A stretch of 64,000 nucleotides of DNA from Capsaspora owczarzaki ATCC 30864. Taxonomy: Eukaryota > Opisthokonta > Filasterea. The DNA lies in contig NW_011887300.1 in the NCBI RefSeq assembly GCF_000151315.2, forward strand, positions 685,310-749,309, in the 5' to 3' direction. Both the position numbers and the translations under genes were made by a program. The notes beneath the pieces were generated by a model that saw nothing but the letters and a program-made list of their open reading frames with translations, did not search any database and was not told where the DNA came from. Shown one piece after another: positions 40,846 through 51,303 of this stretch; the first letter of the stretch is position 1, and each line of letters starts with the position of its first letter.

Positions 40846-41483
40846 TAGTCTTGGGGCGAGAGGCGGAATCAGAGGAGCGACTTACCCGAACAGATCAACA
40901 GCGTTATTCACTTGAGCTCGCTGGAGCAAAGGAGGAAAGGGAGGGGAAGGGAGAGCAGTGACATTTGTTTGACGTGCCTCGATGATGTGCTGAATTCTGC
41001 TGTACTCAATGCGATATTTCCGTTCCACACGATGCGAGATGCGTTTGCTTTTCATGTCTGGACCATCTTGTCTGGTGTGTGGTTTCAAATCGAGAGAGGA
41101 CGCCGAGCTTGGCCAATTGGCAACTTTTGTTCCTCAGCAATCCCGCAATTCAAGGCTGCGTTGTCAAGCTTAATGGCTTTAGCGTCAGCAAGCAAACAAC
41201 CAACGACCGACATTCGACATGCTCGCAACCCTGAAATCTACGAAACGACAGGACGCAACCCTTTCCGCTCCTTTCTGCAAATCTGGCTTCTAGCTCTGCT
41301 GTTTGTTTGTGCTTTTCAGTCCAAGTCGTTCAACGTCATTCAAAGCGAAAAACCTCCACAATCCTAAAACAGAAAACAAAAACCCATCCAAAAGTAAGAA
41401 ATGTGACAACAAAAATGATAAAACAAAAATTACAATAAAACAAAGAAGAATAAAAATAAAAACGGAAAATCTTGTTTTGGAGA

Positions 41484-41555
<72 letters not shown>

Positions 41556-42109
41556 GGGGGTTAAATTTTGGGGGTTTTTTTTTTTTTTTTTTTTTTGGGG
41601 TTTCTTTTTCCCCCTTTTTTTCCTGGCCCAAAAAAACCCCAGGCAAGGGGGGGCCCCCTTTTGGGGGGCTGGTGGCCACGGGGCCCCGTCCCCCGGTCTT
41701 TGCGGCGGCGTTGGGGTTGTGGCCCTGTGGCCCGCCCCCCGTTGGGGCCGCCACCCCGATGGGGGTCACCCTTCCCGCGTGTACGCCTTCCCTCCTTTTG
41801 TGGCAATGCCAATTTTCTTCCCATCCTTGGGGGCTCCCCCCCCCCCCGCGCCTCTCGACCAACCGCTGTGGCTTTGTTCGAGTTGAAAGCGAGATTTTTA
41901 TGGATTTTTTTTCTTTTTTTTTTTTGCTGCTTTTGCTATTTTGATCTATCGGCACTTTGTCTGCACTCGTCGCTCGTGGGGAGTCTGGCGGATGCATCAG
42001 CAACAATCGCATTCGCTTGCACATGGTACTGTGGCGGGCGCGAGTCGCGCACGTCCCTGAAGGAAGGTGGCAGCGTTGATGCGAGAACGAGACATAAAAA
42101 TCACAACCA

Positions 42110-42145
<36 letters not shown>

Positions 42146-42268
42146 CCAAAACTTCCAAAAAACCCAACAACAACAACTCTAAGTTTTACTTTCAATGGTG
42201 AATGCAAGTGAATGCTCAAATTCATGCTCAAATTCATGCTCAAACTGTGTTTGCTGTTTCTGTTCCAG
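40846..42268. other. Spacer with homopolymers and suspect sequence; may hide the first exon of the receptor gene
   Basis: It contains an unsupported frame (40912-41367), an approximately 65-base T run followed by abnormally run-rich sequence (41489-41870) and a poly-A run (42109-42144). A signal-peptide exon for the receptor-like gene would be expected here, but I could not fix one. Confidence 0.5.
41489..41870. other. Probable low-quality sequence after a long poly-T
   Basis: After about 65 T residues nearly every base is in a lengthened run (gggggg, ccccc, ttttttt, gggcccccttttgggggg) until about 41870, after which normal composition returns. This is what polymerase slippage gives in a Sanger read past a homopolymer, not what any known element looks like. 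Confidence 0.7.
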
Positions 42269-44960
42269 ATTGCACATTCAAACGCGATGGAAACGTGGTT
42301 ACCGAGCCACTCCTTGCCGATTACTATCTTCTGCCCGAGATTTTTCAATGCAAATCATGTCAGTTCTGGAACAACGCAGTTTGTTTTTGTGATTGTGTTG
42401 CGTGTGTGTGTGTGTGTTCGATTTAGCTTTGGCTCTTTAGCTCAATTTCGCACTCTGTTTGTTCGGTTTACTTCAGTGGACTACTTGCGCATCCAGTACC
42501 TTGGCGACTCATACAGCTTCCCAAACCTGGTTTCAGCAAACTGGCTTTATGTCACGAGTTCCGAACAGACTGTGACATTCCCAAACCTTGCTACCGTCGA
42601 TAAGCTCGACATTGGCGACCCCACCTCCAGTGATTCAATCTCCTTGATGTTCCCTGCACTGTCTACTGTCGCTTCTGCCTACTCTGTGTCGTTCTCGGCC
42701 GTTCGCGCACAATTCAGCCACGCTGGCCTCACAACTATCGGTACTTTGACAACCACAAACAAACTGACCTCTCTTGTGCTCCCTGACGTGGTCAGTGTGG
42801 CCTCGTTCAACGCGACAGCCTTGGCCACCTTGACTGCGGGTTCCCTGCAGTCCATTGGTAGCCTGACGTTCCCTGCGGGCGCTGTCATGGCGACCCTGAC
42901 TCTGCCAAGCCTGCAGACCATCACAACTCTAAGCCTTGGAAGCTCGGCCCTGACAACTGTCACCTTGCCCACCCTGGCATCAGTCGGCTCTTTCACAGTT
43001 CAGACGGGAGCCGGCCTGACTTCTTTGACGTTGCCCAAGCTCCAGACCATCACAACCCTCAGTCTCGGGAGCGCCGCTCTGACAAGTCTCACCATGGCCA
43101 CTCTCACCTCAGTTGGCTCGTTCACCGTTCAGACGGGCGCCGGCTTGAGTGCTTTGACGTTGCCCAAGCTCCAGACCATCACAACCCTCAGTCTTGGAAG
43201 CGCAGCTCTGACAACTCTCGCTTTGGATACTCTGACATCCGTGGGTTCTTTCGCAGTTCCGACGGGAGCCGGCTTGACGGCGTTAACGCTGCCAAAGCTG
43301 CAGACGGTGACAACCTTCAACCTTGGGAGCTCGGCGCTGACCTCTCTCACGATGGTCACCCTTGCATCAGCGGGCACTTTCACAGTTTCAGCTAGCGCCG
43401 GTCTGAAGTCTTTGATTTTGACAAACCTCCGAACGGTCTCCACATTGACTCTCGGCGCTCCAACGGTGCAGACTCTCGATCTGAGTGGGCTGCAGACGGC
43501 CGGTACTTTGACGTTCCAACAAACGGCAACCGACTTTATCACCATGCCCGACCTGGCTCAGGTTGCTAACTTGGCGATTGTGAACACCAAACTGACCCAT
43601 GTGCAATCCATCGGCTCGAACGGCTTGTCCATCACCAACAGTCTCCAGATCACCGACAACTTAAACCTATGTGGCTTGTCCTTTGTCTATGCCAAGTGGA
43701 CGTTGCCATCTGGCTCCGCCGCTGTGAACATTGCCGACAACCGAGGGAACCTGCTTGCTGGTGCGGCGCAGGACTGTCTGGCCGTCAACTTCCCGCTTCC
43801 GCCACTGACGCTGACAAAGATCCAAGCGACCAATGTTTCAGTGACGCTCAACACGGTGCAGATGCTCGACACTTCCGGTCCAGTGCGGCAGTACCAGCTT
43901 TCCTATCGTCGTTCGACCGATGCGGCCTTTATTTCCACCCAAACTGTGGCCTACAACGGTGACACTTCGCTCTTGTACAAGCCTGGAAACAGTCGCCAGA
44001 TTCGGTGGAACATTACTGCGCTCGAGCCAGAGACGGCCTATTATTTCGAGGTGAAGGCTACCATTGGTGCTCCTCCTTCATCTGGCCAGCGATTCCTAAC
44101 GACATCTCTCAACGTGACCACGCTGTCCAATTCAGGTAAAACAACCCCCCCCCCAAAATATACTGTTGCATCTGTGTTTGGAGGAGGTGGGGGGGGGAAT
44201 GTAGCTTGCTGCTGTTTTCTGCCATCCCCGATGATGAAAGCGCATCCTTTCTCATGTTTCCTCGTTTTTTCTTCTTCTTCCCCTTTTGATTGGCGCAGGC
44301 AATCCCAATACGTCAGCACAAAGCAGCGGTGCAGATATGGTGCCGATCGGCGCTGGCGTTGGTGGAGGCATCGCCTTTTTGCTGATTGTCATTATCGTTC
44401 TGGTTGTGTCACGCCGTCGCAATCGCTCTTCTGTCCAAACCCGCGATTCCACCATGGAGCTGGCCAGCAACCCGATCTCCAAGAATAGCGCCAACACGGC
44501 CATCTACTCGTCTGTGGCCAAGCCTGTCAAACCAACCAAACCGACTGCCTCCAAGGCGGCGGAGAGCCTCTATGCCCCAGTTGCTGCCGACAGCATGTAC
44601 GCGCCAGTTGCCGATGCGACGGACGTCTACCAATTGCCCAGTGATCAGCGCAACAACGGCGACGGAGACCTCTACTCTGCAGTCGAAGGCGGCTACGCCA
44701 GCCCACCCGGTGCCAACGATGACGAAAGCAACTATGCCGCTCCCTTCGATCCGAAGGCTCCTCAGAAGGCCACCCACACTGGTTTTGCCGTGTACGCCGC
44801 TCCTGTCGACTCGGCTCAAGCTGCAGGCAGCACGTACGCGGCACCTGTCGACGCCGACACGTCCGGTCCGGAGTCGTACGAGTCTCCGCAGGCTCCTTCC
44901 TCCGCGGCTACTCCCGGTGCCATGCCAGTGTACGCCAAGCCCAACAAGGGCCCTCGTTAA
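42269..44960 (+). CDS. Type I membrane receptor-like protein with repeat ectodomain, FN3 domain and YxxP/YxxV tail (first exon not placed)
   Basis: Exons 42269-42358, 42477-44135 and 44299-44960 are in phase and give about 803 residues; the signal-peptide exon upstream is not identified. The ectodomain has Leu/Thr-rich repeats of about 43 residues (LTLPKLQTITTLSLGSAALT ... TSVGSFTVQTGAGL) that are repeated at DNA level too, probably a beta-solenoid related to receptor L-domains. A fibronectin III-like domain follows (YQLSYRRSTDAAF ... ITALEPETAYYFEVKA). A transmembrane helix (GGIAFLLIVIIVLVV) is stopped by SRRRNR. The tail of about 190 residues has 11 tyrosines: YSSV, YAPV twice, YQLP, YSAV, YASP, YAAP three times, YESP, YAKP. 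All have Pro or Val at +3, like SH2 sites for Crk/Nck-type adaptors or SHP-type ITIMs. There is no kinase domain. It is likely a scaffold phosphorylated by other tyrosine kinases. Confidence 0.78.
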
Positions 44961-45355
44961 TCCCGGATTGTCCTCCCGTTCTTTGTTGTTGCTGATGTTT
45001 GTTTGCAGTCATGTTTGCCTGCCCTGCATTCTCTTACTCCCCCCCCCTCCTTTTCCAACCTTGCAATGTTTTTGAGCGTGCTTTGTTTGTTTTTGTTTTG
45101 CACGATGCTTGTGTGCCACCCGTGTTGTCTCCATCATCCTACTGTACTTAGTTCAATGTTTCGAGTTGTTGCACGACTTTTGTTTTTCTCTTTTTCTTTT
45201 TCGTTTTTACAATCAATGCGCACCAAAATTGTTGCTTTGTTCTCCTTTTGACATTGGCACTTTGCATGTCAATCTTACTTTCCCTGTGCTTCTTTTTTGT
45301 GTGCGTCTGAGCAGCACAGCAAGCCACACAAACACAAGCACAAACACAAACACAA

Positions 45356-48300
45356 ATGGAGCTGCGCCATGCCGCTGCGTCGCGCTTCCTCCCCCTCGAT
45401 TCGCAGAGCCAGCCACGCCGGCTCGGTGGCACGCGATCCGATGCCGCCCGTGTCGCGCAGGTGACTGCGGGACTGACTGCCCTGTACGAGCGGATTCAGG
45501 CCCAGAGCAGGACGTCCTCGACCCGCGCCGACACTGCTGCTGCTGCTGCTGCTGCTACAGCTTCTGCTGCCTCGTTGGGATTGCTGCAGTCGTCCGAACA
45601 GAGTGGGGTGCAGCGACCGCGCGGGTTTGAGACAGACCACGACGGCCACTTTGTCCTGTTGCCGTTGTTCGCAGCAACCGCGGCCGCGTCGTCAACCCAT
45701 CGCGCGCCGGCATCGTCCGCGCCAGAGTACGCGGAGGGTGGACACGAGTCGCGCGACCTGTTTGGTGCCGCTGCAGGCAAGCGCGGCGGCGAGTCAGCGT
45801 CTGCAGGCAAGCCAGGCGAGGATGGCGGCGCGTCGACATTTTGGCGCCAAAATCGAGCTCTCGCTCAGCATGCTCAGACCTCAACGTCCATGGATGGCAG
45901 CAGGAAGGCCGACGCGTCTCAGAGCGCGAATCGCAATGCATTGCAGATCAAGAAAGAGAAAGAGGAAGAGGAAGAGGAAGAGGAAGATGATGACAATGGC
46001 GAGCCCGACTGGCTGACCGCGTACCGTCAACAGCGTCCAACTGTCTCAGACGACGAGCCGGCTGTGCATGCTGCAAGAAGGTCGCCGCTGAGCTCGCCTC
46101 GGACGCCGGTCAAGCAGCAACGGAGAGACTCGAGGCATCCGACGCCGTCCCACGAACGCTCGTTGGCAGGACCTCCTTCGAAGCTACAGGCAACTCCGAA
46201 AATTGCTCGAGATTGCATCTGCTTGCTGAACAGTCGCTACGCTTGCATCAAACAGGTGGCAGAAGGGACATTTGCCGTCATGATTCAAGCTGTCGATACC
46301 TTCACCCACTCCAATGCAGCATTCCGCCTCCATCCTCAGAGTTCCTCGCAGCCGACCTCCGACATGGATTGCGATCGAAAAGCTGGCGTTTCCCCCCGCA
46401 ACCTCCTGCCATCGCCCTCTCATCGCCAGCACGAGGCCTCACGCTTTGCCATTCCACCGGGTTGCCGACGAGTGGCAATCAAAATCATGCACAAGCCATA
46501 CGCTGCAATTGGCGAGGAAGAAGCCAAGCACCTGCGTCGCTTAAACCTCGCCGACCGTTGCGGGTTTTCCCCTGTCGTTCGACTGTTAAACACTTTCACC
46601 GTGTGTGGGCATTTTTGTCTGGTCTTTGAATTGCTTGATCCCGTGCCACTCAGCCTCAATGACACGGTCTGGGTTTCTCGAGAACACGACCAGCTCCGCA
46701 CCCCTCGGGGCCGTCCCTCCTCCAGTTACAGCAACACCAGTAACAACAACCACAACAACAACCACAACAACCACAACAGCGCTTCTCCATTCGAGAAGGT
46801 GGAAACCCCGCTGCGAAAACTACACACCATCCCGCCTGCCTCCGCTGCACACCAGAGCTCGCGCACTCTGCTAGGTGAATGGGTTCAACAGCGTCCTGCC
46901 ACTGCTGTCGCCATGCAACGTCTGCGCAAGATTGCAGCTCAGCTTCTGTCCGCCATGATTTTCCTTGAGGATCAGGCCGTTATTCACGCCGATCTCAAAC
47001 CCGAGAATATTCTCCGCTGCCCGCGCTCGCTGATCGATGACAGTAGTCTTGGGCATGAGGTTGACCATCCTTCCTTCTCGATCAGACTGGTCGATTTTGG
47101 CAACGCCGTGTCGTGCAAACCCGAGTTTTTGAGTCTTTATCACGAGACGTTTGAACTGCAGACGCTCGTGTATCGTGCACCGGAGGTTCTCTTTGGGTGC
47201 GAGTTTGGGTTTCAGATTGACATGTGGTCGGTCGGGTGCATCCTGGCAGAACTCAGCCTGGGTCGTCCGATCTTTTCGGGAGATTCGCCCGCGAGTCTGG
47301 TCCAGTCGATTTTCGAGCTGCTGGGTCCATTTCCTCAAGCTCCCTTTGCGGCTGGCAAGTTTAATGCTCAATTTCAAGAGTTTCTCGATGCGGGTCCAGC
47401 CCAGCTCGACGATTCGCAAGATCGCGAAGGCGAGGAAGCCATGCGTATCGCCCTGTTGCAATCGCAGCGCTTGCTACGACTGTCATCAATGCTCGGTACA
47501 CATGATATCGCGTTTCTGAGGTAATGTTGGTGGCCGATAAGAGGGGGAGGATCAGTGTGTGCTGTTGTGTGCGAGGTTGGTTTTTGTTGTTGTTTAGTTG
47601 GGTTTGCGCTTTCATTCTCACGGTCAACCGTCGTGTGGTTTTTTTTGCAGTTTTATCGATGGCTTGCTCAAGTACAATCCAGCTGAGCGCTTGACACCAC
47701 AGGCAGCCTTGGGCCATCCGTTCTTGGGCCCACTGTTCCCTTTTCGTAGCTTTCTTAGCAAAAAACCCTACCCACTGTCAGGCTGCGAGAGTGACGTGGT
47801 GTTTGACCAGCCTCTCTTGCGGCAGCGTGCATTACTGGACACACGACCGGCGTGGCGTCAAACTGACTCGCACGTGTCGACAGGTCAAGCGACGTTGAAC
47901 GTGCCCGAAGCGGATGTGCCAGTGCCGATGAAGGAAGAGGTTGTCGCGTCTGAGCACTGCGACGCGCTCTCTCCCCATTCCCATGACCAAGTGGATACTG
48001 CTGATATTCCGGCACGTTTGGACACTGCAGTTGAAGACAACCTTGCGGCCGACGATGGTTTGCCTCCGATGGCAGAAGACGAGAGCTTTGCGGCATTTGT
48101 CCTGGACGGCCCCTCTCCAGATAAACATGATATTATGACTCGCTTGTCACTACTCACGTCAGCATCGTCTGTCGCATCCTTACCGGCAACTCTCGATGAT
48201 CTCCCCGCCATCCACGCCTCTCAAGCTCGCTTTTCGACAATTCCCCCTGTCCCAGCCATCCAGCTCATTCAGCCCATGCACGGAAGCGTTCACTCAAACG

Positions 48301-48648
48301 CTAATCGATCCTCTCCCGCTCAAGCCGTGCTGTCGAGCGACCCTCGACTGCACAGAGCGCTCATTAAAGGTGCTTCACCGGGATCTGGTGTTGAGCGAGG
48401 ACGGTCTACCCCTGTCCAACTCGCTCCCTTGAAGCGCGCTTGGGAAGATTCGCCTCAACCCGAGATTGCCAAAAAGATGCGGGCACTGGACGATAACGTA
48501 GCCGCTGCAACAGCTGCGCCGGAGCGAGCCCAGAACGATGACGATGTACGTTTGTCACAATGTTGGTCGTGGATTTGCTCTACGATTCACTGTTGCTTAC
48601 GAATTTAGCTCATCTGTACAGGAGGACACTGTGGTGCTATTGTCTTAA
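45356..48648 (+). CDS. HIPK/DYRK-like CMGC protein kinase
   Basis: Exons 45356-47520, 47651-48545 and 48622-48648 close in phase for 1028 residues from ATG 45356. The N-terminal third is low-complexity, with a Glu-rich run. The kinase domain has the VAIK lysine (RVAIKIMHK), a glutamate helix (EEEAKHLRRL), catalytic loop HADLKPENIL (HAD instead of HRD, as in HIPKs), DFG in LVDFGNAV, and YRAPEVLFG then IDMWSVGCILAELSLGRPIF. The last subdomain is in exon 2 (LLKYNPAERLTPQAALGHPF). The glycine loop is degenerate (QVAEGTFAVM, not GxGxxG), and Asn/His repeats are inserted between lobes. No second tyrosine is obvious in the activation loop (HETFELQTLVYRAPE), unlike the YxY of DYRKs. The tail ends NDDDEDTVVLLS, similar to a SUMO-interacting motif, provided the third exon is right. 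Likely a nuclear or cytoplasmic Ser/Thr kinase. Confidence 0.82.
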
Positions 48649-48781
48649 ACCAGAGCGCACTGGGGGGTGTGCTACAGCTGCCTTCAAGTTTTTTTTTTTT
48701 TTTTTTTTTTTGTGCGTTACTCGTGAAAACCCCTCTATTGATCATAATTAGATTGACACACGAATCCAACAAGTTCACAGT

Positions 48782-51094
48782 TTATGGGCGCGACGGGTTG
48801 AGCAAATGACGCACAGCATCGCGCACGATTGGATGGGAGTCGAGCATTGCGTTTGCAGCTTGCGCTGATAGGTTCTGGTTTCGCAGCGCGGCAATCGCCA
48901 GCACGATGGCGCGGGGAACCACTCGTTGAGACGTCGTGGCAACTCGAACATGCTCGGAGATGTCCAGGTTGGCCAATTCACTGAGAGCACTGCTGTCAGT
49001 GTGAATGGAACGGACGAGCGAGTCGCGAGCCATCGCCTCATCAACGTTCGCAAACCTCGAAATGATGCCGATGGCGCGATGGAAGAGCTTTGTATTGCTC
49101 ACCCGCAAATCAATCATGTGATTTCCGAGCACTTTCCCGCGCAGCACATGCGCGCCGGTGGTAATGGCGTTGCATACAAGCTTGGCAGCAAACTCGAGGT
49201 GAATGGGTGCCGACGCGGCCAAACCGCCGTCGGAAATTGGAGAAGTGCGTTGCAAGCGCACTCGCACGGCCGCGAGGGCGGAGGCAGGCAATTGCAGCGC
49301 AGCAGAGGCTGGTGATGCACCAGTGCAAGCAATGACAGCCGTTTTGCTGCCACGGCCGGATGCAGCCTCGAGCGTGCGGTAGACTGCGTCGCGGCCTGAA
49401 GGATTGTCGGACACAATGGCGATAACAAGATCGCGCGGCGAGAGCGTTGGTAGCATGTTGCGAGTGAATGAGCCAAGCCCGATGTCGAACGTGGCCGAAC
49501 CGACTGTCGCGCACGACGGGCCGGGCGAGGACGCCAGCTGCTGTTGTGCAGGCGCAGCCTTCTCGTGAAGATTGCCTTCCACGTTGCCAAGAGTGTCAAA
49601 GCAGCCATGCAAGAATCCGCGCACATCGTCATACGTTGCTCCATAGGTCGGGGCGCATTCGGACGCATCAATCAGACCCATGATTCCGAGCGAATCGCTC
49701 CCGAGGTAAAGAATGCGACCACCCGAGCGCAACGAGTCGCCGGCAAGCTGCACGACCTGTCCGATGGCACGGGCTTGCAGATAGGTTTCTTGCATGGCCA
49801 AGAGACATTCCTGCAGCAGCGCGGCGACACTCTGGTCGGCGCTCTCAACCCCGCCGCCAAGCAACTTTGCGAGCTGGAAGGCGCGTACAAACATCACGTC
49901 CAGAATAATCTTGGTGGCGGAGCCTCCTTTCATGCGCGTCGATCCAGTGATGGGCTCGGGGCCCACAATCGGCGTCAAGATGAAGCCCTGTGCCTTAGCT
50001 GCCTCAACCTGCGGAAAGGACACTTGCACCAACTGCTCACAAACTGACGCAAACGTGTGATGCCACTGCTCGACCTTGATGCGCCGTGCCAGATGCAGCG
50101 GGTTGAATCCCAGCAGAACGGGCGTGAACACGTCCAAATGCTGCATGCAATAATCGAGCTGAGCGGCAACGAACGGCGCAGCCAGTCCACATGTAATGCC
50201 AATGTATACGACTTTGGAGGCATTCTGGCTGGCCTCGACGAGCGTTTGGATGCCAGCACGCCAATTGTCTTCTGGTGCTTCCTGCGCAAAAGGCAAAAGG
50301 CAAAATCGCCCAAAGTTCAATGGCTCAATCCACCCGTTTTTACATGTTTTTTTTTCTCGTTGCTTGGTTTTTTTGCTTGCTCGTGCTTATTACCTGAGAC
50401 GTGAACAGGGCAGAATCGCCGCCTGCACAAATGTATGCAAACAGCTTTGGCAGGCCGAGCTTTTCCAGCACGCGGTTGAATGTCGATGCGCAGACGAAGG
50501 CCATGCGCCCCGATGTCCCTGCGCCCGAGATGACCACACGCGTCGTCGTCGTCGTCGTTGTGGCTGCCGCGTCAGCATCGCGGCCACCCGCAGCCGGTCG
50601 GTTGTGCAGAATGTTCCTGCTGATGCACGCGGCAATCTGCTCGAGCGTCGCGATCGTCGTCTCGTCCATCAGACCCTGAAAGCCACAATGATCAAATGCC
50701 CAAGATATACAGGTTGAGTACGATCGTCGGCGCAGTTCACGTCGCTGGCAGTAGTAATCTCGTCCCTGTGAATCACTCCACCCACCCCGAACGTCCTCGC
50801 TTCAGGGAGGTTCGTTTCATTCGGTAAACAAGCAAGAATAATAATAATAATAAATAAATGGAACAGACCTCGTAGTGTCGGTATCCCCCAAACAGCTGCG
50901 CGTCTGAGCATCGCAGCAGGCGAACAATCTCGTCCGCTCCAGCAGAATCGAGCTCTGCAAAACACAAGCAAGTCGGATTAGACCAAAAATGATGCAGAAA
51001 ATTCGCAGAATGCTTTGTGAGCGTGAGGGTGGTTTGTACCGGACGTGAGCTCGTTCGAGGTCTCAGTGATGGAGACGGTCGACTGCGGCAGCAT
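48782..51094 (-). CDS. GCKR: Glucokinase regulatory protein-like, double SIS-domain sugar-phosphate sensor
   Basis: Exons 51040-51094, 50869-50954, 50394-50675 and 48782-50281 close in phase for 640 residues, near the 625 of human GCKR. The start is ATG 51094 (MLPQSTVSITETSNELTS). It belongs to the MurQ/GCKR family: RVVISGAGTSGRMAFVCA is the phosphosugar-binding loop of SIS domain 1, and GPEPITGSTRMKGGSATKII is the family signature also found in bacterial MurNAc-6-phosphate etherases. SIS domain 2 (ILYLGSDSLGIMGLIDASEC) and a helical C-terminal cap follow, which supports GCKR over single-SIS MurQ. In animals GCKR binds fructose-6-P or fructose-1-P and holds glucokinase in the nucleus. Whether a hexokinase partner exists here is unknown, and etherase activity cannot be ruled out. 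The gene converges with the kinase gene 133 bp away. Confidence 0.9.
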
Positions 51095-51303
51095 TGTGTT
51101 TTTTTTTTTGTTGTCAAAGTGAATGAGGACTGAAGCTCCTTATCCTGCTGACTTTTGCATTGATATATCACTGACCATGCATGAAAGAAGAAAAAAATGG
51201 ATAAACCAGGCGAAGGGGGAATGGCAGGGTGCGAATGGAGAAAAGAGAAGCGAGGAAACATCTGCATTCAATCAAAATCACACACACACATCAACAAGAC
51301 ATG

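Noticed and set aside
40912-41367. Open frame of about 150 codons downstream of the third LRR gene
   Set aside because: It has no ATG at its start, no recognisable domain, and lies between a gene end and a homopolymer.
41303-41944. Frames of about 200 codons over the poly-T region on both strands
   Set aside because: They consist of Phe/Lys runs and Gly/Pro-rich artefactual sequence and cannot be trusted.
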